Below are positions 54,001 to 62,496 of a DNA stretch of 64,000 bases, in pieces. The position numbers and the translations under genes were made by a program. Position 1 is the stretch's first letter, and each line of letters begins with the position of its first letter. Source of the stretch: Dermacentor variabilis (lineage: Eukaryota > Arthropoda > Arachnida > Ixodida > Ixodidae); contig NC_134569.1 of the NCBI RefSeq assembly GCF_050947875.1, forward strand, positions 41,387,777-41,451,776, in the 5' to 3' direction. The notes under the pieces were generated by a model that saw only the letters and a program-made list of their open reading frames with translations, was not told where the DNA came from and did no database searches.

Positions 54001-57000
54001 TGTTGATGGCCATGTCCACTCTTGCAAGATTCAACAACAGCAAGGAGTTATTACCACCAGACCAATACAAAAACTTTATTCGCTCGAGCTGAACGAGTGA
54101 TTTTGCGGCCGGGAGTGTGTTGACTTAATCTCAGCACAGTCTCAGATCGAAGAAGAAGAGGCGCCTCCTTCCTGGAGGGAGCCCGTGCTCACGATCACGT
54201 GCAGCCAGGGGCTACCTGAACGGCAAAGAATAAAAAGAATGCCTGATGCTTTGAACCTCGCTCCTTGTAAGTAAACCGTACGCCATCTTAAACACCTATT
54301 ACTGCTGCAGAAGAAGTAAACGAATCAGCTATAACTCTTTTCAGCAGCCAGTTCGTGCAACTGAAATTGGGTGGTGCCACAGGGGCACTGCATGTTTGGA
54401 ATATCCGTGGCCTTGGACACGAAAGTGAAAGTACCATTGCTTCATTGCAAAAGCATAGCCAGTAGCGTCTGTGAAGCGCCAGTTCCTGAATACTGCGTGC
54501 TGTCAAGCAACGCAGAACATTATTCTGCCCTATGTGGAGATTTAGAGGAACAACTTGTGCTGTGGTTGGATGCAGGAACTGTGATGGAAACGTTAAGCAG
54601 TGGATATGCCAGCGTGTGAAATGCACGCACAGCTGTTGCATCAAGACCCTGTTGCCCGAGGCCACTTCTGTTCGGGCTTCCCATCTCAATTGATTGCCTT
54701 GATCATGTATTCGTAGACAACTGGAACAGGGTGAAAAAATTTGTATGTGCTGCGGTAATGAAAAAAAACATCCAGTGAATTAAAGCTGATGATATTTATT
54801 TGCTCCTAAAGACACCTGTGGATGGAAGAAAAATTTGTATGTACTGCGGTAATGAAAGAAAATATCCAATTAATGAAAGCTGTTTTCTTTTACTCCTCGA
54901 GACACGTGCAGATGGGAGAACAATTTTCTGTTTACTGTGGCAATGAAATAAAAACCATTTAACGAAAGCTGATTTTTATTTACTCCTCGAGACACCTGTA
55001 ATTGTTTGAAAGAACTAAAGAAACAAAATAGATACAGTCTAATATTACACTGGTCGTTTAGATTTCTAGTTTATAGTTTTAGAGTGCCAATAACTAATAA
55101 ATATTGATTGGATTACTAAGCTGGTGTGGCTCTCCTACAAAGAGTTTGAAAGGTTGAAGCGGGAGCTCTCATTGATAAAACGTTTGAGTTACAGCCAGTT
55201 ATGCCCCTGTCACATCGGCACTTGTAATCGCAATCAAGCATCCATCCGGCTCGAACTTTTGATAGCAATAAAAAATCATCACTACCACTGTTGCGGCTTA
55301 GGGCGGCGTTAGGGCAAGGAATCCACCAAGCCCATCTACTGCTAAGTCAGGTTGTAAAAATGAAGGAAAAAGTGTTCATTGGCTTAGTTACACTGCTCTA
55401 GTTACGGAAGCCCACTCCACGCATGAGCAAGTTAAATTTCCGAGTTCACATCAGGATCCCCTGCACCACTGCTCGAAAAGTCTCCACTTTAATACCCTTG
55501 TCTTCCTTAGTCGAGTCAAGTAAGGAATCTGAAGACCATGCAGCAGCAAATCACAATCATCGTAACCGTTGCGATACCACGCCCATGCTTGCAACACTCC
55601 GCAGTATCCCCACCTCCGAAGCCCAATGGTTTAGAATATGCGGCGGGAAAGCAAGCTGTGAATGCAAGGCCCATGCTATGTTAACGTCTGGATAGGCGCT
55701 GATCGATGGGCAGTTGTTTGCCTTGGGGCAAAGGTCCAAATAACGCCTTTCTGGTGTTGGGACGTAACACCACACATTCCAAGGATCTGCATCGCGTTGG
55801 TTAACTCTAATGCTTAAAGTGTAACTGAATAAGTCAAGCAAATAATGCTAAATGTGCCCAAATGATAGCAAAGGTAGTTCTATAAAACTTCTGTAGAAAA
55901 ATAATTTTCTCTTACATTATTTTCAGTAAAAGACATGCCATGTCTTGCCGATTCTAATCATATGCAACTCTCAGAACTACATGCATGGTGTCAACGCTAC
56001 AGACAGAAATTGGCAAAATTATGCATAAATAATCCTTTTCATTTTCCACTGTTGGTTAAAACCTTTTTAGGAGGTTATTTCCTCAGGTGTCTTTCTTTCT
56101 TGTTGTACCTTGCTTTCTAACACACTGCTAGAAGCTGTCTACGTCGGTCTCCAATTGTAAATGGGCTATTGATCACGATGTGTGGACCACAGCTGACTAG
56201 ATTCACATGAATACTCTATCACGATCGAAAGCGCCTCTATGACAGGGGCTTAACTGGCTGTAGCTTAAACAACACCCGTTTGGGGGCATCCAGTTAACAC
56301 ATCCAGCAAGCACAATCTGCAGCTCTGAAGTCAACTATGCAAAACTATTGCGCCCCCACTGCAGTAGTGAATTCCACAGAGATCATTCCACCAGTATTGA
56401 GGCAAATGCTTACCTTGACATGTGTGGAAAGCGAGTGAGTGAGATGTCAACATACAAGCAGACACGATTTCTCACTTGCGCTCAAACACACACATTCGAG
56501 GCCATCAAGCAAAGCGTGAAAGACTGGGCAACCACTTCACACAGATTGTGGTGTAAATACACCGCACCAGGCACAGAAAAAAAAAAAAGAAATAACTAAG
56601 TGATGACCGGAGTGATGTGAACGGCGCACAAGAAGCCTTCATGAGCTTAAATCGCTCGACACGAAGGAGAAACGCTGTTAGATGCGGACCATTTCTCAGC
56701 ATCGGTCAAATTCTCCAAGCGCATCTCCTCGTCGACATTTTCCACTTGTGGTACGCAGGTGCACGTCGACCGTGTTGCCAGACCCACCAGACAGGCTGGT
56801 TACCCTGCCCTCGTGTGTTGTGCGGGAGCTTTTGTCTCCCCCCCCCCCCTTTGTAGCGATTCTGCGAAAGTGTACATGCATGTAGTTTGGCACGTTTTGA
56901 GGTGGTCTACCTTAGTGCCAAGAAAAGTTGCTTTGCAGCACTGAAAGGTCATTCGGGGACAAACAGGCGAGGAGGCAGCGCGGGACGGATGTGGCTATCG

Positions 57001-60000
57001 GAGGGGAGAGCCCAGTGAGTGTCCCCACTGGCGAAACATGACGACACCTGTACAGGCTCGACGATTGGCTGAAAGTGACGCGACCTTGATGGACTGAAGG
57101 GGTTATAAGCCAGCTTACCATTGGAAAGGGAGAGATGTTCAGAGACATGCTTCTTGCCGTGGGCGTACAATTTGCTGCTGGCCGACGATGATTGTTTACT
57201 GTAATTTTACTTGTTTTCTAAGTCCTGTACATAATGTAAATAAACCTTCCATTCTCAAAATCCACCTCAACGTCGGCAACTCCTACACTCAATGGCCAGA
57301 GCACTCCAGTACGAGCACATACAATGTTAAAATGACAAACAATGGTTCACTTACATGTTCGTTGAACCATAGGCCAGAGCTTTGGGTCATCCATCCAGGC
57401 GCTGCCCATTAGTGGACCCAAAACAATGGCGTCTGTCGCACTGTCACCCATGCCTACAACCATACGGCCAGTTCACTGGCCTTCAAGGCCAGTCATGCCA
57501 GCGTGATCACGTGATTAAACATGGCCGCCCCCATGCGCCACTGCTGAAGACTGTCTATAGTCTCAGTCAGTCACTTTCAGTGGTGTCATTTTTTGTGTGA
57601 ACAACAACACAAATCCCAAATTATCAACGCCGTATATTTGTTACATCATCTGCATGTTTTCAAAATGTGTCAATTTTTCAACTCTGTTGCCAAGCAAATG
57701 CTGCCACCCTGTGTGGATACAAGGAATTTTTTTTTCTCTCCGTAGTCTCTTGGTTTTCATTCCACGGCTTCTTTACGCTGGTGTTTCAGCGATTGCTTTT
57801 GCATCCGAGTGTGCGCAGGCACACTGTGGTTAGTTTTCATTTTGTCTCACGGGCTGTTTCCTTACATATAAACTGATGTCTGTCTGGTTTATAATTTCTG
57901 AAACGGTCACCGCTAGATGCTCAGTCATTTATTGCTCACAGGATTGTAAATACATCTGTTCATGGGCGGCTGCTAGTATATACAGATGATGCCACCATGC
58001 TTGCATTCTTTTTTTCAAGACTTGCAGAAACTGGTCGGTCACCCCTCATTGGCAATTGGACGAAGGATTACTGCAAGTTTCTGACTCGTTTGTTTTTTTT
58101 CCGATGAGTGCACAGGCATCAAATTTTCTTGAGTGCTCTCACACACAGATCGATTACGCTATAGGTGTGCATGGTGGATGTTCTGATGCAATTGAGTCGA
58201 GCGGTGATCCCTTTGAGACAGGCTACTGGCCCAAGTGCCGAATCAGAATATGTACATATATCTATTTCAGTGTATCTACTTTTTTATTATTGTGATGATT
58301 ATTTATGCAAGCCCATTTGTATTCATGAATAAACAGTGCATGTTTACCTACGAAAAATATTTTTGTCACTTTATGGTCACTCTAAAAAAATTGTGGTAAA
58401 TTTTTTTGGAAATAGATCAGTCTGAAGATTTGATTGTTTGAACATAAGCTCGTTGCCATGCATCCATCGAAGAAAACAGCGCTAAAAACACAGGTGAGAA
58501 AGGAAGAAGACAGGACAAGCGCTGACTGGTAATAATTGGCTTTGTGGTACGTGCACAAATATATAGCTTGAAAAGGAAGGGAAGTTTGCGGAAGGTAAAG
58601 AGGGGAGAATGAGAATTCCAGTCGCGCACAGATATGAAGATAATGGATGCATCATGATTAATCCTGGAGGAATATATACTCCTTGTCAGTGAGTTGTAGA
58701 AGAGGATAGTGCTCGTCCTGTCTTCTTCCTTTCTTGTCCATGTATGTAACACTGTTTTCTTTGACGGAACATATTCACCAGATTAAAGCCGGCGATGTCC
58801 TTCATGACACGTTCACTCATGTGGCCCGCACACTCCTGCCACTTGTGTTTGCCTGACATGGACGTAGCCAGACTGGAAGCCGAGCTCTGGTCCTGGTGGT
58901 TAACAGCGGCTCCACACCTAGCCATGACCTCGAGCAGAATGACTTGGGTGACGACGGGTTCTGGGGAGAGACTCAGACCAGCGCGCCAAAGTCTTGTCGA
59001 TGTTGCTGGGAAGCAGCGCTGACACATTCGATCTTCTTGCATTCCAAAAGCCTGCACCCGCTTGTGCTGCCACATTCTTTTTTTCTTGTGCGCTTCGTTT
59101 AGGCACCATACTTCTTTCTTCTTTGTCTATTCAGCAATGACCAATGTCACCTGCTATCCTTTTATGTCAATCTTGACGGAAAGGCTTGATCATCCTGACA
59201 GTGAATCCTCACATCCAATAAGTGCTCTCATATCACCTACAGTTCTCAAGTGGATTAGATTTATGTTATGTTACGTTATGTTACGTTACACAAAAATTTA
59301 ACCCTGGAAGCAATTGGTTGAAATTGCAGCCACTGTTTTCCCTCTGCCACAGAAGAAGAATGCTTCATATAACTAACATGTGACCTGCTACGTAGTGAAT
59401 GTGTCGAATAGCACAGAGAGGGACGTATGGTGTCTTTAGTTGGAACCCTACCAAAAAAAATATAGGTAGCTTGTGTACGTTTATGTACAACAGCGCTGTT
59501 GTCATTGATAATAGCGTACATTTCTGAACCATGACACAGCTGCTACTTGGCTCCTAAGGTTGTTGAAAAACTGCGACCTTCCTAACTGTGGCATCAGTGC
59601 ACTAGGCACTTTGTGTACAGTGTGTGGGACGGCATTCTGTGTGAAAGAAACCTTTAGCTTCACAAAGCTACAAGGTTGTGGGTTCGGTTCCCACCTGCGG
59701 CAAGTTGTTTTTTCATCCACTTTAATTTCCATTAATTTATCGTTTCTTTATTTCATTTATTAAGCAAAAGTAATTTCCCCTATGTTGTCCTTGGTGTCAG
59801 TGTTTGTTGCCTTCTCATGATATTTTAAATTGATGCATTGCTATCTCTCTCCTATGAATTGCTATTTTATGCTGCGCCACGTGTTCACTTGTATGCCTTG
59901 TATATATTATAGCTTTCTTGCGTCTATTTCCCTAAGTATCCCTTCAAGAATTGTACTCCCTGATAGGTTCATTTTTCGTGTACTTTACTTTATAGTATTA

Positions 60001-61414
60001 GTACCTTACGTTGAGTTTTACTCGTGTTATTTCCTTAAGCGTACCTTTGTGGCCCTTCATTACTTCAGTTGTTCCTTTTACATGTTTTTGGTAGTAATGA
60101 GCCCTGCATTGAGGCGTATCTTTTGTATTACACTTTAGAAGGCTGTTTACTCTTTCTTTTCCCCCTTGATTTTGTACCCCCCTTACACAATGCCCGCATA
60201 GGGCCTGTAAGGTATTTTAAATAAATAAATAAATATGACTAATAAAAATCGGGCCCCTTGGTTAATCCCTTTTCTTCTCGTTCATTACATAACGACGGTC
60301 TCAAATCCGGCTACATTGATGCCTTCAGGGTAGCATATGTGGGTTTATTGACCAGTTGCCTTCACCCAAAAAGATCACGTTCTCGTGATGCCTGCGGCAA
60401 AAAGGATGTTCCATGCCTGCCGCCAAGGTCTGTGAGTGGTGGCGCTGGCTAACACTCCCAGGGCTCTACAAGGACACATAACATACCCAAGAAAGTGGAT
60501 GGAGAAACAGCACCGTGGTAGCTCAATCGGTAGAGCATCGCACGCGAAATGCGAAGGTTGTGGGTTTGGTTCCCACCTGCGGCAAGTTGTTTTTTCATCC
60601 ACTTTAATTTCCATTAATTTATCGTTTCTTTATTTCATTCATTAAGCAAAAGTAATTTCCCCTATGTTGTCCTTGGTGTCAGTGTTTGTTGGCTTCTCAT
60701 GACAGTACACACAAGGAGCTCATGACTTGCCAGTACATTTGAACGAAGAGTCCAATGCACTTGCTGTACTGTCTTCAGTTATTACATTTAAAGGGCTCCT
60801 CACCAGGTCTACCCGCCGTGGTTGCTCAGTGGCTATGGTGTTGGGCTGCTGAGCACGAGGTCGCGGGATCGAATCCCGGCCACGGCGGCCGCATTTCGAT
60901 GGGGGCGAAATGCGAAAACACCCGTGTGCTTAGATTTAGGTGCACGTTAAAGAACCCCAGGTGGTCAAAATTTCCGGAGTCCTCCACTACGGCGTGCCTC
61001 ATAATCAGAAAGTGGTTTTGGCACGTAAAACCCCAAATATTATTATTATTATTATCACCAGGTCTGGCCATGTTGAGCTGACAAGCGCAGAGCATACATT
61101 GCACGATAACAATCGTGTCTGCGAAGTATTAGATTGCTACGCGCCGCGGAAAGATCTGAAATTTCAATCCGAATGCCGTTTCCCCCTTCACTCGCGGCCG
61201 CCTAATGTAGTCAAGGACACTGGCATCAATGGGAAGTGCCGGCCTAACATTTCACTTTACAGGTGTATTCATTTTATTATGTTTCTACAATTTAAATGAC
61301 TATGTTCGCCTCTCAGGTACCAAAGTGGTTGTCTTGGAGTCTGCACTTCTTTTGGAGGCTGGCTGGGAAAGCAAGTTTCACCAGGTGTGGGTGTGCGTCA
61401 TTCCTGTGGAGGAA
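36766..61414 (+). CDS. COASY: Bifunctional coenzyme A synthase (PPAT/DPCK), 3' end outside window
   Basis: The enzyme catalyses the last two steps of CoA synthesis: 4'-phosphopantetheine adenylyltransferase (PPAT) makes dephospho-CoA, and dephospho-CoA kinase (DPCK) phosphorylates it. In animals it is associated with mitochondria. Six exons join in phase without stops: 36766-37396, 39050-39264, 42967-43098, 44279-44533, 47498-47582 and 61317-61414. Residues 1-170 are the poorly conserved N-terminal region (MFQTGLLILTSS). GGTFDRLHLGHK at about 174-185 is the PPAT HxGH nucleotide site. YVSEETMKGG and FKVSSSSLRRRQLG link the domains. GGICTGKS at about 342-349 is the kinase P-loop. LESALLLEAGWE lies in the last visible exon. 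About 470 of an expected 560 residues are visible, so roughly 80 C-terminal residues lie right of 64000. Every GT-AG junction is consensus-like. Confidence 0.95.
37397..39049. other. COASY intron 1
   Basis: No gene. A segment from about 37926 (CAGTAGAGTGGACTCCGGAT) to 38770 has weakly matching inverted ends (GGATAAACGAAACTCGCTTA against TTTAAGCGTACTTAAGTT), consistent with a decayed pogo-type MITE. Confidence 0.5.
39050..39264 (+). CDS. COASY: COASY coding exon 2
   Basis: Acceptor TTGTTCTACAG and donor CGG|GTGCGT. It completes GKLLWELIEP and carries the PPAT C-terminal half, including NPYGPTIED and LECLYVSEETMKGGRLVNEE. The family equivalent is DPYGPAGSD followed by LVVSEETYRGG. Phase 1 in, phase 0 out. 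Confidence 0.95.
40600..40829 (-). mobile_element. Ruka-related SINE, diverged subfamily
   Basis: The minus strand runs from a head near CTGCTATGGTGGCTCAGTGG to a tail at AAACCCTACG. The central block TCCGGATTGACCAGACAGGG corresponds to the CCGGAAATTT-CACCTGGGG block of other copies, but many positions differ. It may represent a separate SINE subfamily. Confidence 0.6.
42203..42425 (-). mobile_element. LINE 3'-end fragment
   Basis: It starts with a (TCA)n run, then TCAGCCTGTTTTATGTCCAC and TGCAGGACAAAGGCTTCTCC. The same landmarks occur at the 3' end of the LINE nested in the BEL element (49452 onward). The minus strand is the coding orientation. Confidence 0.75.
42967..43098 (+). CDS. COASY: COASY coding exon 3
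   Basis: A 44-codon exon with acceptor GACCTCTAG and donor AAG|GTATGT, phase 0 at both ends. It encodes GMSPMVIRSVGLAEDVCRG and EEFKVSSSSLRRRQLGTIL. The KVSSSS-R--LG block is the conserved linker between the PPAT and DPCK domains. Confidence 0.94.
43099..44278. other. COASY intron 3, no feature seen
   Basis: An AT-rich intron of about 1.2 kb. The open frames on the minus strand have the hydrophobic composition of random AT-rich DNA. Confidence 0.65.
44279..44533 (+). CDS. COASY: COASY coding exon 4 (DPCK P-loop)
   Basis: An 85-codon exon, phase 0 both sides, with acceptor TGTTTATAG and donor GAG|GTGAGG. It encodes RPYLIGVTGGICTGKS, the Walker A loop of dephospho-CoA kinase, then VVINCDPLGHESYQPG and GTINRKLLGTIIFADE, all typical of the DPCK fold. 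Confidence 0.96.
44581..44631. repeat. (TGAA)n tail of a minus-strand retroelement
   Basis: About 12 copies of TGAA are followed by GAGGTTTTATTATTAGACAC. A tetranucleotide run next to a unique-looking 300-bp segment is typical of the 3' end of a non-LTR element whose body would extend to about 44970. The SFIH repeat protein read from it is an artefact. Confidence 0.6.
44983..45025. repeat. (GT)n microsatellite
   Basis: An almost pure GT run with one TATG interruption. Confidence 0.95.
45482..45609. repeat. Near-perfect 62-bp inverted repeat with 4-nt loop
   Basis: Left arm 45482-45543 and right arm 45548-45609 agree at 56 of 62 positions, with loop ACGC. Arm landmarks are AAGGTGAAAAATTCAGCGC at the base and GAGACAAGCACCG at the apex. 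It has no coding sense and would form a long stable hairpin in the COASY pre-mRNA. Confidence 0.93.
45715..45990 (-). mobile_element. LINE fragment
   Basis: CATTCTGTTATCTTACTAGA, CCCAACTCCACTTATTTATC and CTCAACTAAAATGTCAGC follow the same order as the LINE inside the BEL element (GTCCGTAAACCTTAATGACC, GCCCATTTCTGTTTCTTG, TCAACTAAGATGTCA). It is more diverged, so older. Confidence 0.65.
46011..46245 (+). mobile_element. Ruka-like SINE
   Basis: It is flanked by the target duplication GAGTGCCTAC at 46001-46010 and 46246-46255. Landmarks are TGGTTTCTCAGTGGCTATGG (A box region), GAGACCGAATCCCGGCC (B box region) and AAGAACCCCAGGTGGTCG. Confidence 0.9.
46686..46744. repeat. 27-bp inverted repeat with 5-nt loop
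   Basis: Left arm 46686-46712 and right arm 46718-46744 pair except for three positions near the base. The apical 17 bp, CATGTTAGGCTCTGGCA, are perfect. Loop GTATT. The size is like a short miRNA precursor. Confidence 0.9.
47498..47582 (+). CDS. COASY: COASY coding exon 5
   Basis: Acceptor CTTTCATTGCAG and donor AAAAG|GTATAC, phase 0 in and phase 1 out. It encodes AKRQQLNKIVWPEVSRLIDE and RLEEHRRKG. The WP motif and flanking helix match the DPCK lid region (KILTDIMWPIIAKLARE in human). Confidence 0.94.
47972..48131 (+). repeat. 5' LTR of BEL/Pao element
   Basis: The 160-bp 5' copy corresponds to 54118-54294. The terminal TG has become TC. Shared landmarks are AATCTCAGCACAGTCTC, GGGGCTACCTGAACGGCAAA and CGTACRCCATCTTAAACA. 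It contains AATAAA in GGCAAAGAATAAAAAG. Compared with the 3' copy it lacks a few short segments, such as the GCTCACGATCACG insert. Flanking duplication CCTA at 47968-47971. Confidence 0.85.
48135..48151 (+). other. Primer-binding site, tRNA-Phe type
   Basis: TGATGCCGAAACCCAGG lies three bases after the 5' LTR. It is complementary at 15 of 17 positions to the usual 3' end of eukaryotic tRNA-Phe (CCCGGGTTTCGGCA plus CCA). Confidence 0.8.
49452..50228 (-). mobile_element. 5'-truncated LINE nested in the BEL element
   Basis: It is flanked by the target duplication ACCAACAAG at 49443-49451 and 50229-50237. The minus strand encodes the C-terminal part of a reverse transcriptase polyprotein: GLKINLQKTKAMFNSLG, EYIYLGQIVTTDPNHETEII, VYNSCVLPVLTHGAETW, then KKQKWAWAERVMRREDNRWS. 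A one-base break near 49830 separates two frames. The 3' tail is an ATGATG run. RTE- or Jockey-related classification is not decided. Confidence 0.92.
50300..53960 (+). pseudogene. BEL/Pao pol remnant (RT, RNase H, integrase)
   Basis: Frames at 51222-51476 (RIVFDASSHAKGCFSLNE, ALLADIEKAFLQI, the first RT aspartate), 51603-52649 and 53476-53959 lie in pol order. The usual YVDD box is degenerate: DLLVGAESDEEALQ is preceded by ASH instead of YVD. RNase H follows (HIFCDASSSAYGAAL, GSDSTITLSW). Integrase includes GVDFAGPL, RAVHLELVSSMT and EAVMNSRPLTYV. At least five stops or shifts break the reading frame, so no functional product is expected. Confidence 0.9.
54118..54294 (+). repeat. 3' LTR of BEL/Pao element
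   Basis: This copy starts TGTTGACTTAATCTCAGC and ends CATCTTAAACA. Target duplication CCTA follows at 54295-54298. Confidence 0.9.
54738..55010. repeat. Three tandem units of about 90 bp
   Basis: Units start at 54738, 54832 and 54922 with AATTTGTATGTGCTGCGGTA or a variant. Each carries CTCCTCGAGACACCTGT or a similar block near its end. Confidence 0.85.
57600..58440. mobile_element. Diverged second copy of the 2328-3179 repeat
   Basis: AATGTGTCAATTTTTCAACT, CACGGGCTGTTTCCTTACAT, GATTACGCTATAGG, ATGAATAAACAGTGCATG and the GTCACTTTATGGTCAC to TGTGGTAAATT tail follow the same order as in 2328-3179. TIR ends are no longer clear. Confidence 0.6.
58496..58735. repeat. 28-bp inverted arms about 184 bp apart
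   Basis: Left arm 58496-58523 (AGAAAGGAAGAAGACAGGAC then AAGCGCT) is matched in inverse at 58708-58735 with three mismatches. Such arms are frequent at Penelope-like or foldback repeats of arthropods, but no diagnostic protein is present. Confidence 0.6.
59665..59820 (+). mobile_element. SINE (second family), 5'-truncated
   Basis: From the half B box GTGGGTTCGGTTCCCACCTG onward it matches 60570-60705 almost base for base, including TTTTTTCATCCACTTTAATT and TGTTGTCCTTGGTGTCAGTG. The tRNA-like 5' half is missing. Confidence 0.8.
60512..60705 (+). mobile_element. tRNA-derived SINE, second family
   Basis: The head has D arm GCTC-AATCGGTA-GAGC, an anticodon-like arm TCGCA-CGCGAAA-TGCGA and T arm GTGGG-TTTGGTT-CCCAC. 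The acceptor stem does not pair and the base before the would-be anticodon is G instead of T, so it is not a functional tRNA gene. A unique A/T-rich body follows. Confidence 0.8.
60787..61205 (+). mobile_element. TIR element (CACCAGG family), partial, SINE-interrupted
   Basis: TTTAAAGGGCTCCTCACCAGG starts it. After the SINE, CCATGTTGAGCTGACAAGCG and GCGAAGTATTAGATTGCTAC match 30040-30160. The right end is not visible before the COASY exon at 61317. Confidence 0.7.
60811..61054 (+). mobile_element. Ruka-like SINE, full length
   Basis: It is flanked by target duplication TCACCAGGTCT at 60800-60810 and 61055-61065. The tRNA-like head retains a perfect 7-bp acceptor-like pair (GCCGTGG with CCACGGC), an A box around TTGCTCAGTGG and a B box GGATCGAATCC. 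The tail is (ATT)n. This is the best preserved copy in the window. Confidence 0.93.
61317..61414 (+). CDS. COASY: COASY coding exon 6 (last visible)
   Basis: Acceptor CGCCTCTCAG and donor GAA|GTAAGT, phase 1 in and phase 0 out. It encodes TKVVVLESALLLEAGWESKF and HQVWVCVIPVEE. The human counterpart is CVIDAAVLLEAGWQ followed by VHEVWTAVIPETE. At least one further exon is needed for the final 80 or so residues. Confidence 0.95.
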
Positions 61415-62111
61415 GTAAGTACTGGAATGAAGCCCCTGTTCATATTTTTAGGGAAGATCGAATACTGAAATTTTATTGCCAAATAGAATACCATATTTAT
61501 TTGAATCTAGGCGAGCTTCGATTCTAGGTTGACCCCCGGAATTCAGAACATCAAAAAAATTTTAAAAACATTCCTTGGATGGAAGTCAAACAAAAAAGGG
61601 CATTTGGCTGTGAAAAGAACTTGAAACATTACTGAGCTGTTGCACTTTTAGAATGCTTGCACTATCAGATTGGCGTTAATTTCATCCCCTGCTTGACTAA
61701 ACGGGTAGACATGGTTGAAGGCATGTTGAATAGACGGGCATCTGAACTTGTTCCAAGCGACGCCTCAAATGTTTGTGACCTCCTTGTCATCGCCTATATG
61801 ATCTTCATTGTTATCAACATTTCCGGTTCTTTTTGTGTCTTGATAAAATCAGCGACTTCTTTTTCCACCACGTGGCATCATCTTTTCTGCGGTCGGCAGC
61901 TTCTGGTGGTTGGAGCCAAACTGCATCATTGAACCAAAGCTGACCCCTAACTTTTGTATATTATTTTTTAAGGAAAATTATCAGCCCATATTCGAGTAAA
62001 TGTGGTATTATTGAAGACTACCTCATTTGTAACGAGACATATAATAGAGGAGACTTGTATACAGCCAGACACCTCTACAATGAAATGGCATGTAAAACCA
62101 CGGCTGCTAGA

Positions 62112-62135
62112 TATAATAATAATAATAATAATAAA
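62112..62135. repeat. (AAT)n microsatellite
   Basis: About eight AAT triplets; possibly the tail of an unrecognised retroelement. Confidence 0.85.
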
Positions 62136-62496
62136 AGCAGCCTGTCTCGTGCATCGAAAACGCTGTCATCCGCCACAGCGCTACCAGTCGAAGACTTGTC
62201 TGGGATCGGCATAGAAAATGTATGAGGAACATGCTTCAAACGCCATCACCTGTAGAAACCAATGTGTCCCGTCCCTGAGAGCTAGCGCCATTCGGCCCAG
62301 CTAAGCAGCTGAAAATGCAACTATGGCTGAAACATTCGCTCCCATTGCAGCCCGCCTGACGTGGAATGCCGCACCATTTTTATGTAGCGGCCGTGGTATG
62401 ACGAAGGAGTGATTACGTGCCTGTTGATTGCGTCCCGGCTTTTGTATGTGTTGTGAACACTCTACAACGAAGACCACTACGACGAATTTGCCTGTA

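Larger units (their letters stand above)
47972..54294 (+). mobile_element. BEL/Pao LTR retrotransposon, decayed
   Basis: Two LTRs (160 and 177 bp) enclose a PBS, gag with zinc knuckle, and a pol region with RT, RNase H and integrase remnants, in that order. CCTA target duplications lie at 47968-47971 and 54295-54298. Multiple stops and shifts disable it. A LINE is nested at 49452-50228. It sits in the COASY intron in the sense orientation, so its LTR poly(A) signals could in principle affect the host transcript. Confidence 0.93.
47583..61316. other. COASY intron 5, 13.7 kb
   Basis: The fifth intron carries the BEL/Pao retrotransposon in the sense orientation, a tandem repeat, a diverged piggyBac-type MITE copy, an inverted-repeat pair, two SINE families and a TIR element. 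Stretches 55020-57590 and 58740-59640 show no identifiable feature. A coding-like minus-strand segment at 58770-59075 could not be identified. Confidence 0.65.

Noticed and set aside
60519..60588. Possible tRNA gene
   Set aside because: D and T arms fold, but the acceptor stem does not pair, the base before the anticodon is G, and the body continues as a repeated SINE sequence.
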